A DNA stretch of 64,000 bases, taken from NCBI GenBank assembly GCA_041398785.1, contig JAWKUA010000015.1:124001-188000 (forward strand), read 5' to 3'. This stretch comes from Planctomycetaceae bacterium (GTDB lineage Bacteria; Planctomycetota; Planctomycetia; Planctomycetales; Planctomycetaceae). Both the position numbers and the translations under genes were made by a program. The notes under the pieces were generated by a model. That model was not told where the DNA came from. It saw only the letters and a list, made by a program, of their open reading frames with translations, and ran no database searches. Positions 1-9,778 of this stretch are shown one piece after another. Each line of letters begins with the position of its first letter. The first letter of the stretch is position 1.

Positions 1-3000
1 CGGGTAGCCAAACGCTGGACGAATGCCTCTGTACTTCTCTCCAATGAGTTCTTCATTGGACAGCCCTTCCTCGCAACCGAAACCCCATTCGCGGCGGACT
101 CTGGCGTGCAGGTATTCGGCGAAGGCTTCGGCAAAGCGGTCGGCCAGGGCTTTCACCATGATCGCTCGGTAATCATCGCCGTCGGCTTCGATGGACTTCA
201 CCAGTTCGTCGCAGCCGTGGCCAGCCGTGACTGCGAAAGCGCCGATGAAGTCAGGATTGGTCGGATCGGACGGATCTGTCTGATCTGCCTTGTCGCTATT
301 CCGGGGTGCCACGTAGTCCGCCAGGCTGCGAAAATCCTTCTGCCCCACGCGTTCCCATTGCTGACGCAGCATCGGGAACCGCATCCGTTCGGTCGTGCGA
401 GTCTCATCGGTCCACAACACGATGTCGTCGCCGTCGCTGTTGGCGGGCCAGAATCCGTAGACGCCGCGGGCCGTCAGCAGGCCGCCGTTCAGCAGAGCAG
501 CCAGTTCCGTCTGAGCGTCCGCGAACAGCTTGCGGGCTTCTTCGCCGATCACTTCGTCCTGCAAGATTTTCGGATACTTGCCGATCAACTGCCACGAGCT
601 GAAAAACGGCGACCAGTCGATGAACGGCACCAGTTCTTCCAGCGGCAGATTTTCGATGACTCGCGTGCCGAGGAATTCCGGCTTCGGCGGCTTGTAGTTC
701 GACCAATCCACGGTGAAGCGATTCGCCAGCGCGTCGGCGTAGGGAACCAGCTTCGCCTGCTGACGCTGGCCGAACGCGGCTCGAGCTTTTTCCTGGGCGG
801 CCCGGGTCGTTTCGACGAAAGCCGGTTTCGCATCCGGATCAAGCAGCGCTTCGACGACACCGACCGAAAGAGACGCGTCGCCGACGTGAACGACCGGCTC
901 ATCGTACGCCGGAGCGATCTTCACGGCCGTGTGCTTCGCGCTCGTGGTGGCTCCGCCGATCAGCAGCGGCAGCGTCCAGCCCTGTTCCTGCATCGTGCGA
1001 GCCACCACAATCATTTCTTCCAGCGACGGAGTAATCAGGCCGCTGAGTCCGATGATGTCAGCGTTGCATTTCTTCGCTTCTTCCAGAATCCTTTCGCACG
1101 GCACCATGACACCGAGGTCAACGACCTTGAAGTTGTTGCACCGCAGCACGACGGCCACGATGTTCTTGCCGATGTCGTGAACGTCGCCTTTGACAGTGGC
1201 GATCAGGAACGTGCCGCGATTGCTTTGTTCGACGACTGCCGAATCGATGGACTTCTCGGCTTCATTGGCAAGACCGACGGCTTCGTCACGCGTTCCCTTG
1301 AACAGGCCGTTGTCGGTGAACTGAATCGAAAGATCGTCGCCTCGCAGTTTGGCCGCCTTTTCCGCTTCCATGAACGGTTCCAGCCACGCGACGGACTTCT
1401 TCATCACGCGAGCCGACTTCACGACCTGGGGAAGAAACATCTTGCCCGCGCCGAACAGTTCGCCGACGACATTCATGCCGTCCATCAGCGGTCCCTGAAT
1501 CACGTTCAGCGGTCGACCGTACTTCTGACGCGCTTCTTCTGTATCTTCGTCGACGAAGTCCGTGAGACCCTTCAGCAGTGCATGCTTCAGGCGTTCTTCG
1601 ACGGTGCCGCTGCGCCATTCCAGCGTTTTCTTTTCGCCGCCGGCTTTGGCTTTGACGGTTTCGGCGTAATCGATCAGCCGCTCCGTTGCGTCGGGGCGAC
1701 GATTCAGCAGAACGTCTTCGATGTAGACCAGAAGCTCCTTATCGATCTCATCGTAGACTTCCAACTGTTCCGGATTGACGATGCCCATGTCCAGCCCGGC
1801 AGCGATGGCGTGATACAAAAACGCGGCGTTCATCGCTTCACGAACGACGTTATTGCCGCGAAACGAAAAGCTGACGTTGCTGACTCCACCGGACGTCTTC
1901 GCACCGGGACATTCCTGCTTGATGCGGCGAACGGCTTCGATGAATTCCACGGCGTAGTTGGCATGTTCTTCCATGCCAGTACCGACCGTCAGAATGTTGG
2001 CGTCGAAGATGATGTCCTGAGGCGGAAAGCCAGCCTGTTCGGTCAGCAGCTTGTAAGCTCGCTTGCAGATGCGAAGTTTGTTTTCGCACTCGACGGCCTG
2101 ACCGGTTTCGTCAAACGCCATGACGACGGCGGCGGCTCCGTAGCGGCGGATCAGGCGGGCCTGTTGCAGAAATTTTTCTTTGCCTTCCTTCAGGCTGATG
2201 CTGTTAACGATGCCCTTGCCGTGGACGCACTTCAGGCCGGCTTCGATGACGTTCCAGTCGCTGCTGTCGATCATGATCGGCACACGGATGTTTTCGTCGT
2301 GCAGCAGCCACAGGTATTTTTCCATGCAGCGCGGGCCGTCCAGCAGACCTTCGTCCAGGTTGACGTCGATCACCTGAGCACCGCCGTCAACCTGATCGCG
2401 AGCAACTTCGATCGCTTCGTCGTATTTTTCTTCGCGAATCAGACGAGCAAAGCGGCGCGAACCGGTGACGTTGGTACGTTCGCCGACGTTCAGGAAGTTG
2501 GAATCCGGACGCAGTTCCAGAAAGTCGAATCCGGAATACGTCGACCAGCCGGTGCCCGTCGGAATTTTGCGCGGCTTCAGACCGGCGACGGCTTCGGCCG
2601 TGAGTCGGATGTACTCCGGATTGGTGCCACAGCAACCTCCGACAATATTGACCAGGCCAGCCTTCGCGATTCCGTGGAGTGCTTCCGTGAATTCCGCGGC
2701 GCTGCTGTCGAAACCACCCATGCCGTCGGGCATTCCGGCGTTCGGATAGCAGGACACGTAGCGTGTCGCCATGTCGGAAAGCGTGTGCAGGTACGGCTTC
2801 ACCTGTTGCGGTCCCAGACCGCAGTTGAAGCCGACGCTGACAGACGGGAAGTGTTCGACCGCCGTGTAGAACGCTTCCACATGCTGGCCGAGCAGCGTGA
2901 CTCCGCCCTGAAAGATCGTGCCGGAAATCATCACCGGCACTTCTTCGCCGCGTTCTTCGAACACTTTCGAAATCGCGAACAGACACGATTTCATGTTCAG

Positions 3001-3540
3001 CGTGTCGAAGCTGGTTTCCGGCAGCAGCAGGTCGACGCCGCCGTCCAGCAGGCCGCGGACCTGCTCGGCATACGATTCGACCATGTCGTCGAAGCTGATC
3101 GGCCGTGTTCCGGGAGCGTCCGCGTTCATCGAAAGCTGCACGTTCGTCGGCCCGATGCTGCCCGCGACGAATCGTGGCTTCTTCGAATTTCTCGCCGTGA
3201 ATTCGTCGGCGATGGAACGAGCCAGTTCGGCACCGGTTTTGTTGATTTCGTGAGTCAGATGCGAAAGCTCGAATTCCTTCAGCCCGACAATCGTGGCGTT
3301 GAAGGTATCCGTTTCGATGATGTCGGCCCCGGCTTCCAGATACTGCCGGTGAATGCCGGCGATCAGGTCAGGCTGCGTCAGCACCAGTAGGTCGGTCGCG
3401 TTGCGGACGTCGATGTGATGGTCTTTGAAACGCTCGCCCCGGTATCCCGCTTCGTCCGGGTTGTTGGCCATGATGAGCGCGCCCATCGAGCCATCGATGA
3501 CCAGTATGCGTTCGTCAAGCAGTTCGCGGATGTCAGGCAT
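1..3540 (-). CDS. metH: Cobalamin-dependent methionine synthase (partial, C-terminus off the left edge)
   Basis: Transfers a methyl group from 5-methyltetrahydrofolate via cobalamin to homocysteine, making methionine in the cytoplasm. The visible 1180 codons read from ATG at 3540. The homocysteine domain (about 1-330) ends with the zinc site: GFNCG near residue 235 and GGCCGTNPEY near 300. A pterin-binding domain follows (about 350-610, starting around NVGERTNVTGSRRF). The B12 domain carries DVHDIGKN near residue 787, whose His is the lower cobalt ligand. The AdoMet reactivation domain starts around 900 and is cut at IRPAFGYP, just before the expected Ala-Cys-Pro. The E. coli enzyme has 1227 residues, so only about 50 are missing. 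All four modules are present, so the full-length reactivatable form is expected. A heptad repeat array lies directly upstream of the start. Confidence 0.97.
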   Translation of the reverse strand, partial: MPDIRELLDERILVIDGSMGALIMANNPDEAGYRGERFKDHHIDVRNATDLLVLTQPDLIAGIHRQYLEAGADIIETDTFNATIVGLKEFELSHLTHEINKTGAELARSIADEFTARNSKKPRFVAGSIGPTNVQLSMNADAPGTRPISFDDMVESYAEQVRGLLDGGVDLLLPETSFDTLNMKSCLFAISKVFEERGEEVPVMISGTIFQGGVTLLGQHVEAFYTAVEHFPSVSVGFNCGLGPQQVKPYLHTLSDMATRYVSCYPNAGMPDGMGGFDSSAAEFTEALHGIAKAGLVNIVGGCCGTNPEYIRLTAEAVAGLKPRKIPTGTGWSTYSGFDFLELRPDSNFLNVGERTNVTGSRRFARLIREEKYDEAIEVARDQVDGGAQVIDVNLDEGLLDGPRCMEKYLWLLHDENIRVPIMIDSSDWNVIEAGLKCVHGKGIVNSISLKEGKEKFLQQARLIRRYGAAAVVMAFDETGQAVECENKLRICKRAYKLLTEQAGFPPQDIIFDANILTVGTGMEEHANYAVEFIEAVRRIKQECPGAKTSGGVSNVSFSFRGNNVVREAMNAAFLYHAIAAGLDMGIVNPEQLEVYDEIDKELLVYIEDVLLNRRPDATERLIDYAETVKAKAGGEKKTLEWRSGTVEERLKHALLKGLTDFVDEDTEEARQKYGRPLNVIQGPLMDGMNVVGELFGAGKMFLPQVVKSARVMKKSVAWLEPFMEAEKAAKLRGDDLSIQFTDNGLFKGTRDEAVGLANEAEKSIDSAVVEQSNRGTFLIATVKGDVHDIGKNIVAVVLRCNNFKVVDLGVMVPCERILEEAKKCNADIIGLSGLITPSLEEMIVVARTMQEQGWTLPLLIGGATTSAKHTAVKIAPAYDEPVVHVGDASLSVGVVEALLDPDAKPAFVETTRAAQEKARAAFGQRQQAKLVPYADALANRFTVDWSNYKPPKPEFLGTRVIENLPLEELVPFIDWSPFFSSWQLIGKYPKILQDEVIGEEARKLFADAQTELAALLNGGLLTARGVYGFWPANSDGDDIVLWTDETRTTERMRFPMLRQQWERVGQKDFRSLADYVAPRNSDKADQTDPSDPTNPDFIGAFAVTAGHGCDELVKSIEADGDDYRAIMVKALADRFAEAFAEYLHARVRREWGFGCEEGLSNEELIGEKYRGIRPAFGYP

Positions 3541-3542
3541 GG

Positions 3543-3577
3543 AGGAAGTTGAGGGCTGAGAGTTGCGGGTTGAGAGG
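3543..3577 (-). repeat. Heptanucleotide repeat array upstream of metH
   Basis: Five consecutive 7-nt units in register, reading on the minus strand CCTCTCA, ACCCGCA, ACTCTCA, GCCCTCA, ACTTCCT, ending 2 nt before the metH ATG. The units share the C-(T/G)-C-A tail seen in the other arrays of this window. With so few degenerate units the assignment depends on the longer arrays elsewhere. Confidence 0.5.
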
Positions 3578-3705
3578 TGGGCAGCGGCCGGGCATTCTAG
3601 ACGTGGCGTAGAGGGGTCGAAACCCGCGATTCCCGGCCACAGCCGGATTCGGTGTTTCGGGAACATCCTCAAAGGAGATTGCGCTCGGGGTTTGGGCATT
3701 CGTCT

Positions 3706-3757
3706 CGTTTCAGTGCTTCCGCCCTGAAACGCACTTCCAGGAAGGCTCCGCCTTTCC
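3706..3757. repeat. Two short inverted repeats in the hydrolase-metH gap
   Basis: An 8-bp perfect inverted repeat (CGTTTCAG at 3706-3713, CTGAAACG at 3724-3731) is followed by an imperfect palindrome GGAAGGC/GCCTTTCC at 3740-3757. They lie between the stop of the alpha/beta hydrolase gene and metH, both transcribed leftward, so one could end the hydrolase transcript, but no T-tract follows. The AGGCTCCG core of the second also occurs in the palindromic element at 31334-31462. The rest of the 270-nt gap shows nothing recognisable. Confidence 0.4.
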
Positions 3758-3810
3758 GAGCGAGACCGCAGAGCGACGAGTTCACCACTGACCGTCTATG
3801 AATTCGGTGG

Positions 3811-4626
3811 TCAGGTCTGTTCCACAAGCCGATCCAGCGCGTGCGCGAATTCTTCGGTCGATTCGCAGTTGTGGTCGCCGCCCGGAATGGAAATGTATTC
3901 CTTCGGGCCGGGAGCGGCCTCGTACAGCTTTCGGCCGTGGGAATCAGGAATCAGTCTGTCGGCATCTCCGTGGCTGATGAGTACGCGTCCCTGATAGCGC
4001 GGGATTCGATCGATTGACGGAAACCGATTCTGCATATTCAGATCCGGAAGCAGCCACCACGCGCTCCGTCTGGCGACACTGGGAAGCGACTTGAACGTGC
4101 TTTGCAGAACCAGACCTCTGCAGCCGTCTTCCGCAGCCAGTTGGATGGCAACCGCGCCACCAAGCGATCGGCCCATCAGGATGATGTCCTGCTCCGAAAC
4201 TCCCATTCGATCCGCAAGCCATCTTCTCGCCGCCCGAGCATCCGCGACGATACCCTCTTCGGATGGCGTACCCGTGCTGCGACCAAAGCCTCGATAGTCG
4301 AATACCAGGACTGACAACTGATGCTTTCGCTGCAGTTCCACGGCAACCGGCCCCCAGCTCCTGACGCTTCCTCCGTTGCCGTGGCAGTACAACAGGACTC
4401 CGCGCGGACGATCCGCTTCGACGAACCAGCCGTTCAGTCTGACGCCCGTATCACCGTCGATCCAAACTTCTTCGACGCGCGCCGGCAGCTTTTCTAAACC
4501 AGTGTCGGGCAGCGTTTCCGGTTGGTAGACGAGTGCCTGTTCCAGCTGGTGAAGTGGCGAGTACGATCCCAGCGACGCACAACCGGACGACAGCAGAAGC
4601 AGCAACACCGATGCGGTTCTGGGCAT
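3811..4626 (-). CDS. Alpha/beta hydrolase, predicted lipoprotein
   Basis: 271-residue serine hydrolase of the BEM46/ABHD13-like branch. The chosen ATG (4626) has GGGAGG about 9 nt upstream and begins a lipoprotein signal MPRTASVLLLLLSSGC with lipobox LSSGC. An upstream in-frame start would bury this signal. The oxyanion segment YCHGNGGS, the nucleophile elbow GRSLGG, the acid in GDADRLIP and the histidine in GGDHNC form a complete catalytic triad. Known relatives act as esterases or peptidases, and substrate cannot be told from sequence. It should be anchored in the envelope. It stands alone between metH and the divergent mazG. Confidence 0.85.
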   Translation of the reverse strand: MPRTASVLLLLLSSGCASLGSYSPLHQLEQALVYQPETLPDTGLEKLPARVEEVWIDGDTGVRLNGWFVEADRPRGVLLYCHGNGGSVRSWGPVAVELQRKHQLSVLVFDYRGFGRSTGTPSEEGIVADARAARRWLADRMGVSEQDIILMGRSLGGAVAIQLAAEDGCRGLVLQSTFKSLPSVARRSAWWLLPDLNMQNRFPSIDRIPRYQGRVLISHGDADRLIPDSHGRKLYEAAPGPKEYISIPGGDHNCESTEEFAHALDRLVEQT

Positions 4627-4942
4627 GAGTTCAGCCTCCCGTGAGGCAACAGGCGCGAGCCGATCAGGGCAAACGGCGAAAAAAAACCTGCCGCCGTTCC
4701 TTTGCAACCGTACCTATCGCATCGGAAGCGGATTTGTCCGACGATCTCGCAAGTCAGGCATCTCGGAACGATCCTGGAAACAGTGAAGACACGTCAAGCA
4801 CAGCTTGCGCGGTCGGCAGCGCGGGACCGGCGATGAAATACGCCCGTGGTTCCCTTGTGGCGGTCTGTATTCTCCGGTTAGTCCTGATAAAAACCGGATG
4901 TCTACGGACGTATCAGCTAGAATCAGCCAGAGGCGTGTTTCC

Positions 4943-5890
4943 ATGACGATTGCCAGAGAATTGACCCGTTCTGCAGATTCCGCCGGTCCGGGCGAGTTGT
5001 CAAATTCGACGGAAGGCGGCCAGCCGCCGGATTTCGCTCGGCTGCTGCCCGAGTTTCAGCGGCTGTGCGACACCATCGCGCGGTTGAGGGCTCCGGGCGG
5101 CTGTCCGTGGGATCGGCAGCAGACGATGGCCACCATCAAGCCGTACACGCTGGAAGAAACGTACGAACTTCTGGAAGCCATCGACGCCGACGACAACGAC
5201 GCCATTCAGGAAGAACTTGGCGACGTGCTGCTGCAGGTGGTGCTGGATTCTCAGATTGCCGCTGATGAACGACGGTTCGATCTGGTCGACGTTGTGACAC
5301 AGATCGCCGACAAGATGATTCGCCGTCATCCGCATGTCTTTGGTAACGAAAATGCCGAGACGACCGACGACGTCAAACAGCACTGGCGAACGGTCAAGGC
5401 CGCGGAAAAGCAGCATCGCAAATCCTGTCTGGACGGCATTCCGGCTGCGCTGCCGCAGTTGGCGCGGGCGGCGCGGATCGCGGCGCGCGCGGCTTCCGTG
5501 GGCTACGACTTTCCCGATCGACACATGCTGTTTGACAAGCTGAACGAAGAACTCAGCGAGTTCGCTCACGAACTTTTCGACGGCGGGCAGATCCCGCACG
5601 TTCCGGCCGGCATCGAGCCGCCGGTCGTGCCCGACGAACATATTCCCTGCGATCGAAAGCGGGAAAAGGTCGAAGGCGAATTGGGAGACGTGTTGTTTGT
5701 GCTGGCCAATATCGCTCGCCGCTGGGGCATCAATCCGGAAGAAGCGCTGCGGAAAAGCAATGCGAAGTTTTCCCGCCGGTTTCAGGCGATTGAAGCGGCA
5801 ATGAAAGCAGCCGGCAAGTCCATGGAAGACGCCACGCTGGCGGAGATGGAAGACGCCTACCAGAAAGCGAAGGCTCTGGAGTCCCGATAG
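4943..5890 (+). CDS. mazG: Nucleoside triphosphate pyrophosphohydrolase MazG
   Basis: 315 residues. MazG hydrolyses (d)NTPs to monophosphates and pyrophosphate. The N-terminal MazG domain starts at CPWDRQQT and carries the metal-binding acidic helices EETYELLEAI and EELGDVLLQVV. The second domain repeats the pattern as KLNEELSEFAHEL and EGELGDVLFVLANIARRWG, ending with the family-typical NPEEALRKSNAKFSRRFQAIE. I use ATG 4943 rather than an in-frame start 138 nt upstream because that extension has no family resemblance. About 50 residues of low similarity precede the domain. The gene is convergent with glnE, 44 nt away. Confidence 0.95.
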   Translation: MTIARELTRSADSAGPGELSNSTEGGQPPDFARLLPEFQRLCDTIARLRAPGGCPWDRQQTMATIKPYTLEETYELLEAIDADDNDAIQEELGDVLLQVVLDSQIAADERRFDLVDVVTQIADKMIRRHPHVFGNENAETTDDVKQHWRTVKAAEKQHRKSCLDGIPAALPQLARAARIAARAASVGYDFPDRHMLFDKLNEELSEFAHELFDGGQIPHVPAGIEPPVVPDEHIPCDRKREKVEGELGDVLFVLANIARRWGINPEEALRKSNAKFSRRFQAIEAAMKAAGKSMEDATLAEMEDAYQKAKALESR

Positions 5891-5934
5891 ATTCGGAATC
5901 GGATGCCGCCGGCCCTCCGGTTAAGAAACACGAA

Positions 5935-8900
5935 TCACCGGCGGTCGGATGCGGGAGCTGCTCCGGCGGCGCAGATGTGTTCCACCGTCGCGGCGAATCG
6001 TTTGACGGCCTGCATCTGAGCTTCCAGCCGTTCCATCGTGAATTGCGTACCGTGAACGATTTCCATCCGGCGAATCAGGTGGCGATAGTCGCTGGTTTCG
6101 GCGGCCGGGACGGTCAGGTCGAGTGCATTGCCGCGGACCATGCGCAGGCAGTCGATGAGTTCCCGGAGAAACACATAGGCGTCAACGGCGGCCTTGTGTT
6201 CGGCCGACGAAATCAGCTCAGCGGTTAGCGCGGCCTGCAGGGCTCGCAGCGTATTCGATGTGCGCAATTCCGGCCGAGCGCGACCGAACGTCAGTTGCAG
6301 CGCCTGCACCGCGTATTCCAGATCGACCAGCCCGCCTTCGCTGAGCTTTGCGTTGACGGTTCCTCCCCGCACAAGCTGCCGCGTCTGTCGTTCTCGCATT
6401 CCGCGCATCGCGTCGAAGTCGAAGGCCGGGAAACCGTAGATCGCGGCGGCACACCGATCGGCGACCGTTTGCGAGAAACGGTCTTCCGCCGGCAGGCACC
6501 GCAGTTTGACCAGAGCCTGCCGTTCAAAGGGCCACGCGTCTCCTTCCGGCGCGTAGTACTGACAGAATTCGTCCAGTTGCACGGCGGCGGAACCGGCCTG
6601 ACCGTACGGTCGCATCCGGAGGTCGATCTGAAAAATGCCGGCGCGGCGAGCGACGATGATTTCCGTGACGCGCTTCATCAGCCGTTCGAAGAATGTTGCG
6701 GCCGACACGGAATTGTCGCCGGACGTCCGGCCGTGTTCGGAATAGATCAGAAGGACTTCGATATCCGAAGCGAAGCCCATTTCCACGCCACCGAATTTTC
6801 CCAGAGCCGCCAGACAGAAATCACAGTTGTTGCCCCCGGTTGTCCGCGGCGTTCCGTGCCTGGCGACAAGTTCGTCTCGCGCCAGCGTCACGGCCGCCGA
6901 CACGACAACCTCGGCCAGCTCCGTGACCTCTTCGGAAAACGCACCGAACGGTCGGCAGTGGCCCAGCACATGACGCAGATCGATTCGAAACAGGTGCCGA
7001 TCCTTGAACGTGTTCAACGTCTCCGCCGGCGACTGCGATGTCTTCAGCCGTTCGGCAAGTTCATCGGCGAGCATATCGCGGCTTAACGGTCTGCGGAGTT
7101 CATCGGTGTTGGCCAGCAGCGGAAACAGATCGGAATGGTGTCCCTGCAGAAAATCGTCCCACAGAAAACGGCTCATTCCCAGCACGCGACCGACGGCTCG
7201 CAGCACGCGCGGCTGGTACAGCGAGGCCACGTCATCGGAATTGTCCGAATCGGCCAGCAGCTTCTGCAGCAGATCACGAAACTTCAGCAATGCGAATGCC
7301 GGGTCGCTGTTGGACGGAAGCCAGTGCGTGAACTGCATGATCAGCGTGACGGCGGTTCGCAGTTCTTCCAGCCGCTTTGGTCCCTGAACAGGGCTGCCGT
7401 CAACCTCGGTGACATGCAGCACGTCGCGCACCTGGTCGCGGTTCGTTTCGATCTCCGCTCGACGAATTCTGAAGCGGCAGATTGCCAGGGCGTTCGACAG
7501 TTCGAACAGAAACCCGAAGATGTCATGTCCGGCGATTTCGATAATCGTGTGGCCGCCGGGCTGCCGTTCATGCATGGAAACCTTCACGTCGGCGGCCGGC
7601 GGCGCGGCCGTCGTTGCAGCGCCGGACGACAGCGCACGAACTCGCCCGCAGAACGCTTCCAGCAGTTCTTCGCGAATGCCGTCCATTTCGCCGGACTGCT
7701 GTCGAATCAGCAACTCCGACAGCCGGGACTCCAGCCGTTCGGCCAGGGGCTTTCGGCAGCCGGACCGTTCTTTTTCGGACAATCGCACCTGCAGGACTGC
7801 CAAGAACCGTTCGGGAGGAATTCGAAGACCGCTGCCGCTTTGCACCACACCGCTGCATACTTCTCCACGGCGAATGTCGACCGCTTCGGCAAACAGCACG
7901 CCACAGACCATTGACAGCAGTCCGGTGACGTCGTGACAGCACACGACCAGTCCTGTTGTTCCCTCGCCGGAATCCGCGTCGGCCGGTACCGCGGCGACGC
8001 GAATCCGCCTGCCCTGCTGCAGATCGGCAAACATCCGGTCGACCAGAGCCTGCCGCGCCGCGGGAATCTGCCCGCCGCCGTGTTCCTCCGGACTGAGTTC
8101 CGTGCCCGTCGCCGCTGGCGGTGATCCGGGTTGCTGCCGAATGAGAGGCCGCGAATTTTCCGGCCGGTCGACTGGCTGAAAGTGGTTCTCAAAAACCGAT
8201 CGAACGGCCCTGCGGTGCTCACCGAAACGATTCAGCAGCGTTGTTCCGTCGGGATAGTCGAGTCGCCGCGCCAGCCATTCGCGCTGTTCGGTCTGCGCTG
8301 GAAGCTGGTGAGTCTGTTGGTTGTGCAGCAACTGCAGCGCGTGTTCCACGGCTCGGAGAAAGATGTAGCCTTCCCGTAGTTGTCGGTAGACGGCCGCATC
8401 GATCAGCCCGCCTTCCGTCAGCCGAACCAGTGCGTCGAGCGTATTCGGCGACAGCAGCTCCGGATGCCGATGACCGTGAATCAACTGCAGCGACTGGACG
8501 AAGAATTCGATGTCGCGAATCGAGCCGGCTCCGAGTTTCACTTCCGTATTGAGCCTGCCGGAACGCTGCAGATCGATTTCGATGCGTTCCTTCATGGTCT
8601 GAATACTATTGCGGACCTGTTCCGGTGACGCGGTGAAAAGCTGCGGCGCGATCGTTTTCAGCAGCCGGGTTCCGGGTTCCGGATTGCCGGCCACGACGCG
8701 GGCTTTCAGCAGAGCCTGACGTTCCCAAAGCTGAGCGTCCTCAAGCAGGTAACGATGAAACGCTTCCGGCGTACTGACCAGAGGACCGGCGACTCCCCAG
8801 GGTCTCAGCCGAAGATCGACGCGATACAGAAAACCGGTCGGAAGGTTGCCGGCCAGTCCGTCCACCATCGACCGTGCGATCTTCTGCGCAGTGCCGGAAT

Positions 8901-9651
8901 CGCTGTCTCCGATCAGCACCAGGTCGATGTCCGAGCTGTAGTTCAGTTCCTCGCCGCCGTGTTTTCCCAGTGCCAGTACGCTGAACGGTGAGGCTGCGAC
9001 GTTGTGCTGTTCGCAGGCCAGCCGCAGACACACCTGAACCATCGCGTCGGCCAGCAGCGAAATCTGCAGCGTGACGACCTTCAGATCCAGCAGTCCGAAG
9101 GCATCGCAGACTCCGATGCGCAGCAGTTCCGACTTCTGATACCGCCTCAGTTCTGACAGTCGGGCAATCAGCGTCGGCTGGTCGGCGATGGCGGCATCGG
9201 CTTCTTCCAGAAACTGTTCGCGAGGCTTCATGTCGGCGGTGCGCTGCCGCGACGCGAGCGATTCCAGTGCCGCCGGGTCGGCCAGCAGAATCTGCGTCAG
9301 GAACGGGCTTCCGCAGGCCAGCCGCGACAACAGATCCAGTGATCGCGGCGACCTTTCAAACAGCAGCAGCGGATTCTGCGGCGGCCGGGCGTTTCGAACG
9401 AACTGGTCCAGCGTGTTGAGCACGATTTCGGGATGAGGAGCCTCCGACAGAATTCGTTTCAGCGTCCTGAACCATGCCGGAACAGTCCGCTGCTGCGAAT
9501 CGACCGGCTTGCGGCGTCCGGCATCAGACGCGACCCTCAGCCGCATCAGACACTTCACGGCGGCGTCCGGCCTGGCAAATCCCGCAGCAGCCATCAGCCG
9601 GCAGTTCGGCGCGAATTCTGACTCAATCAGATTGTGAAACGGCGGCAGCAT
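5935..9651 (-). CDS. glnE: Glutamine synthetase adenylyltransferase/deadenylylase with two internal ACT-like domains
   Basis: Modifies and demodifies glutamine synthetase by adenylylation in response to nitrogen state. It has two nucleotidyltransferase halves: the N-terminal one with GKHGGEELNYSSDIDLVLIGD (229-249) and RVDLRLRPWG, and the C-terminal one with GKFGGVEMGFASDIEVLLIY (951-970) and IDLRMRPYG. In E. coli the first half removes and the second adds AMP. At 1238 residues it is about 290 longer than the E. coli enzyme (946). The extra sequence lies between the halves (about 495-780) and contains two stretches that look like GlnD ACT domains: around 565-660 (CHDVTGLLSMVCGVLFAEAV) and 688-775 (IAGHDIFGFLFELSNALAI). 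The ACT call is by eye. Start is ATG 9651 with no strong Shine-Dalgarno. Confidence 0.93.
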   Translation of the reverse strand: MLPPFHNLIESEFAPNCRLMAAAGFARPDAAVKCLMRLRVASDAGRRKPVDSQQRTVPAWFRTLKRILSEAPHPEIVLNTLDQFVRNARPPQNPLLLFERSPRSLDLLSRLACGSPFLTQILLADPAALESLASRQRTADMKPREQFLEEADAAIADQPTLIARLSELRRYQKSELLRIGVCDAFGLLDLKVVTLQISLLADAMVQVCLRLACEQHNVAASPFSVLALGKHGGEELNYSSDIDLVLIGDSDSGTAQKIARSMVDGLAGNLPTGFLYRVDLRLRPWGVAGPLVSTPEAFHRYLLEDAQLWERQALLKARVVAGNPEPGTRLLKTIAPQLFTASPEQVRNSIQTMKERIEIDLQRSGRLNTEVKLGAGSIRDIEFFVQSLQLIHGHRHPELLSPNTLDALVRLTEGGLIDAAVYRQLREGYIFLRAVEHALQLLHNQQTHQLPAQTEQREWLARRLDYPDGTTLLNRFGEHRRAVRSVFENHFQPVDRPENSRPLIRQQPGSPPAATGTELSPEEHGGGQIPAARQALVDRMFADLQQGRRIRVAAVPADADSGEGTTGLVVCCHDVTGLLSMVCGVLFAEAVDIRRGEVCSGVVQSGSGLRIPPERFLAVLQVRLSEKERSGCRKPLAERLESRLSELLIRQQSGEMDGIREELLEAFCGRVRALSSGAATTAAPPAADVKVSMHERQPGGHTIIEIAGHDIFGFLFELSNALAICRFRIRRAEIETNRDQVRDVLHVTEVDGSPVQGPKRLEELRTAVTLIMQFTHWLPSNSDPAFALLKFRDLLQKLLADSDNSDDVASLYQPRVLRAVGRVLGMSRFLWDDFLQGHHSDLFPLLANTDELRRPLSRDMLADELAERLKTSQSPAETLNTFKDRHLFRIDLRHVLGHCRPFGAFSEEVTELAEVVVSAAVTLARDELVARHGTPRTTGGNNCDFCLAALGKFGGVEMGFASDIEVLLIYSEHGRTSGDNSVSAATFFERLMKRVTEIIVARRAGIFQIDLRMRPYGQAGSAAVQLDEFCQYYAPEGDAWPFERQALVKLRCLPAEDRFSQTVADRCAAAIYGFPAFDFDAMRGMRERQTRQLVRGGTVNAKLSEGGLVDLEYAVQALQLTFGRARPELRTSNTLRALQAALTAELISSAEHKAAVDAYVFLRELIDCLRMVRGNALDLTVPAAETSDYRHLIRRMEIVHGTQFTMERLEAQMQAVKRFAATVEHICAAGAAPASDRR

Positions 9652-9778
9652 GCAACGCGTGAACTCGAACGGGCGGTTCGTTTTTCTTCCCCGTATCGTA
9701 GGTTATGCTGCGGCTGTTCCCACCAGGTTTTCGCTTCCGAAATCCAACCTGAAAACGCCTGTCGCGAGCGCCACTGCA

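Noticed and set aside
106..3390. A 1094-codon open frame on the plus strand
   Set aside because: It is the antisense shadow of metH. The minus strand reads a complete methionine synthase with all catalytic motifs, and the plus-strand translation has no family resemblance.
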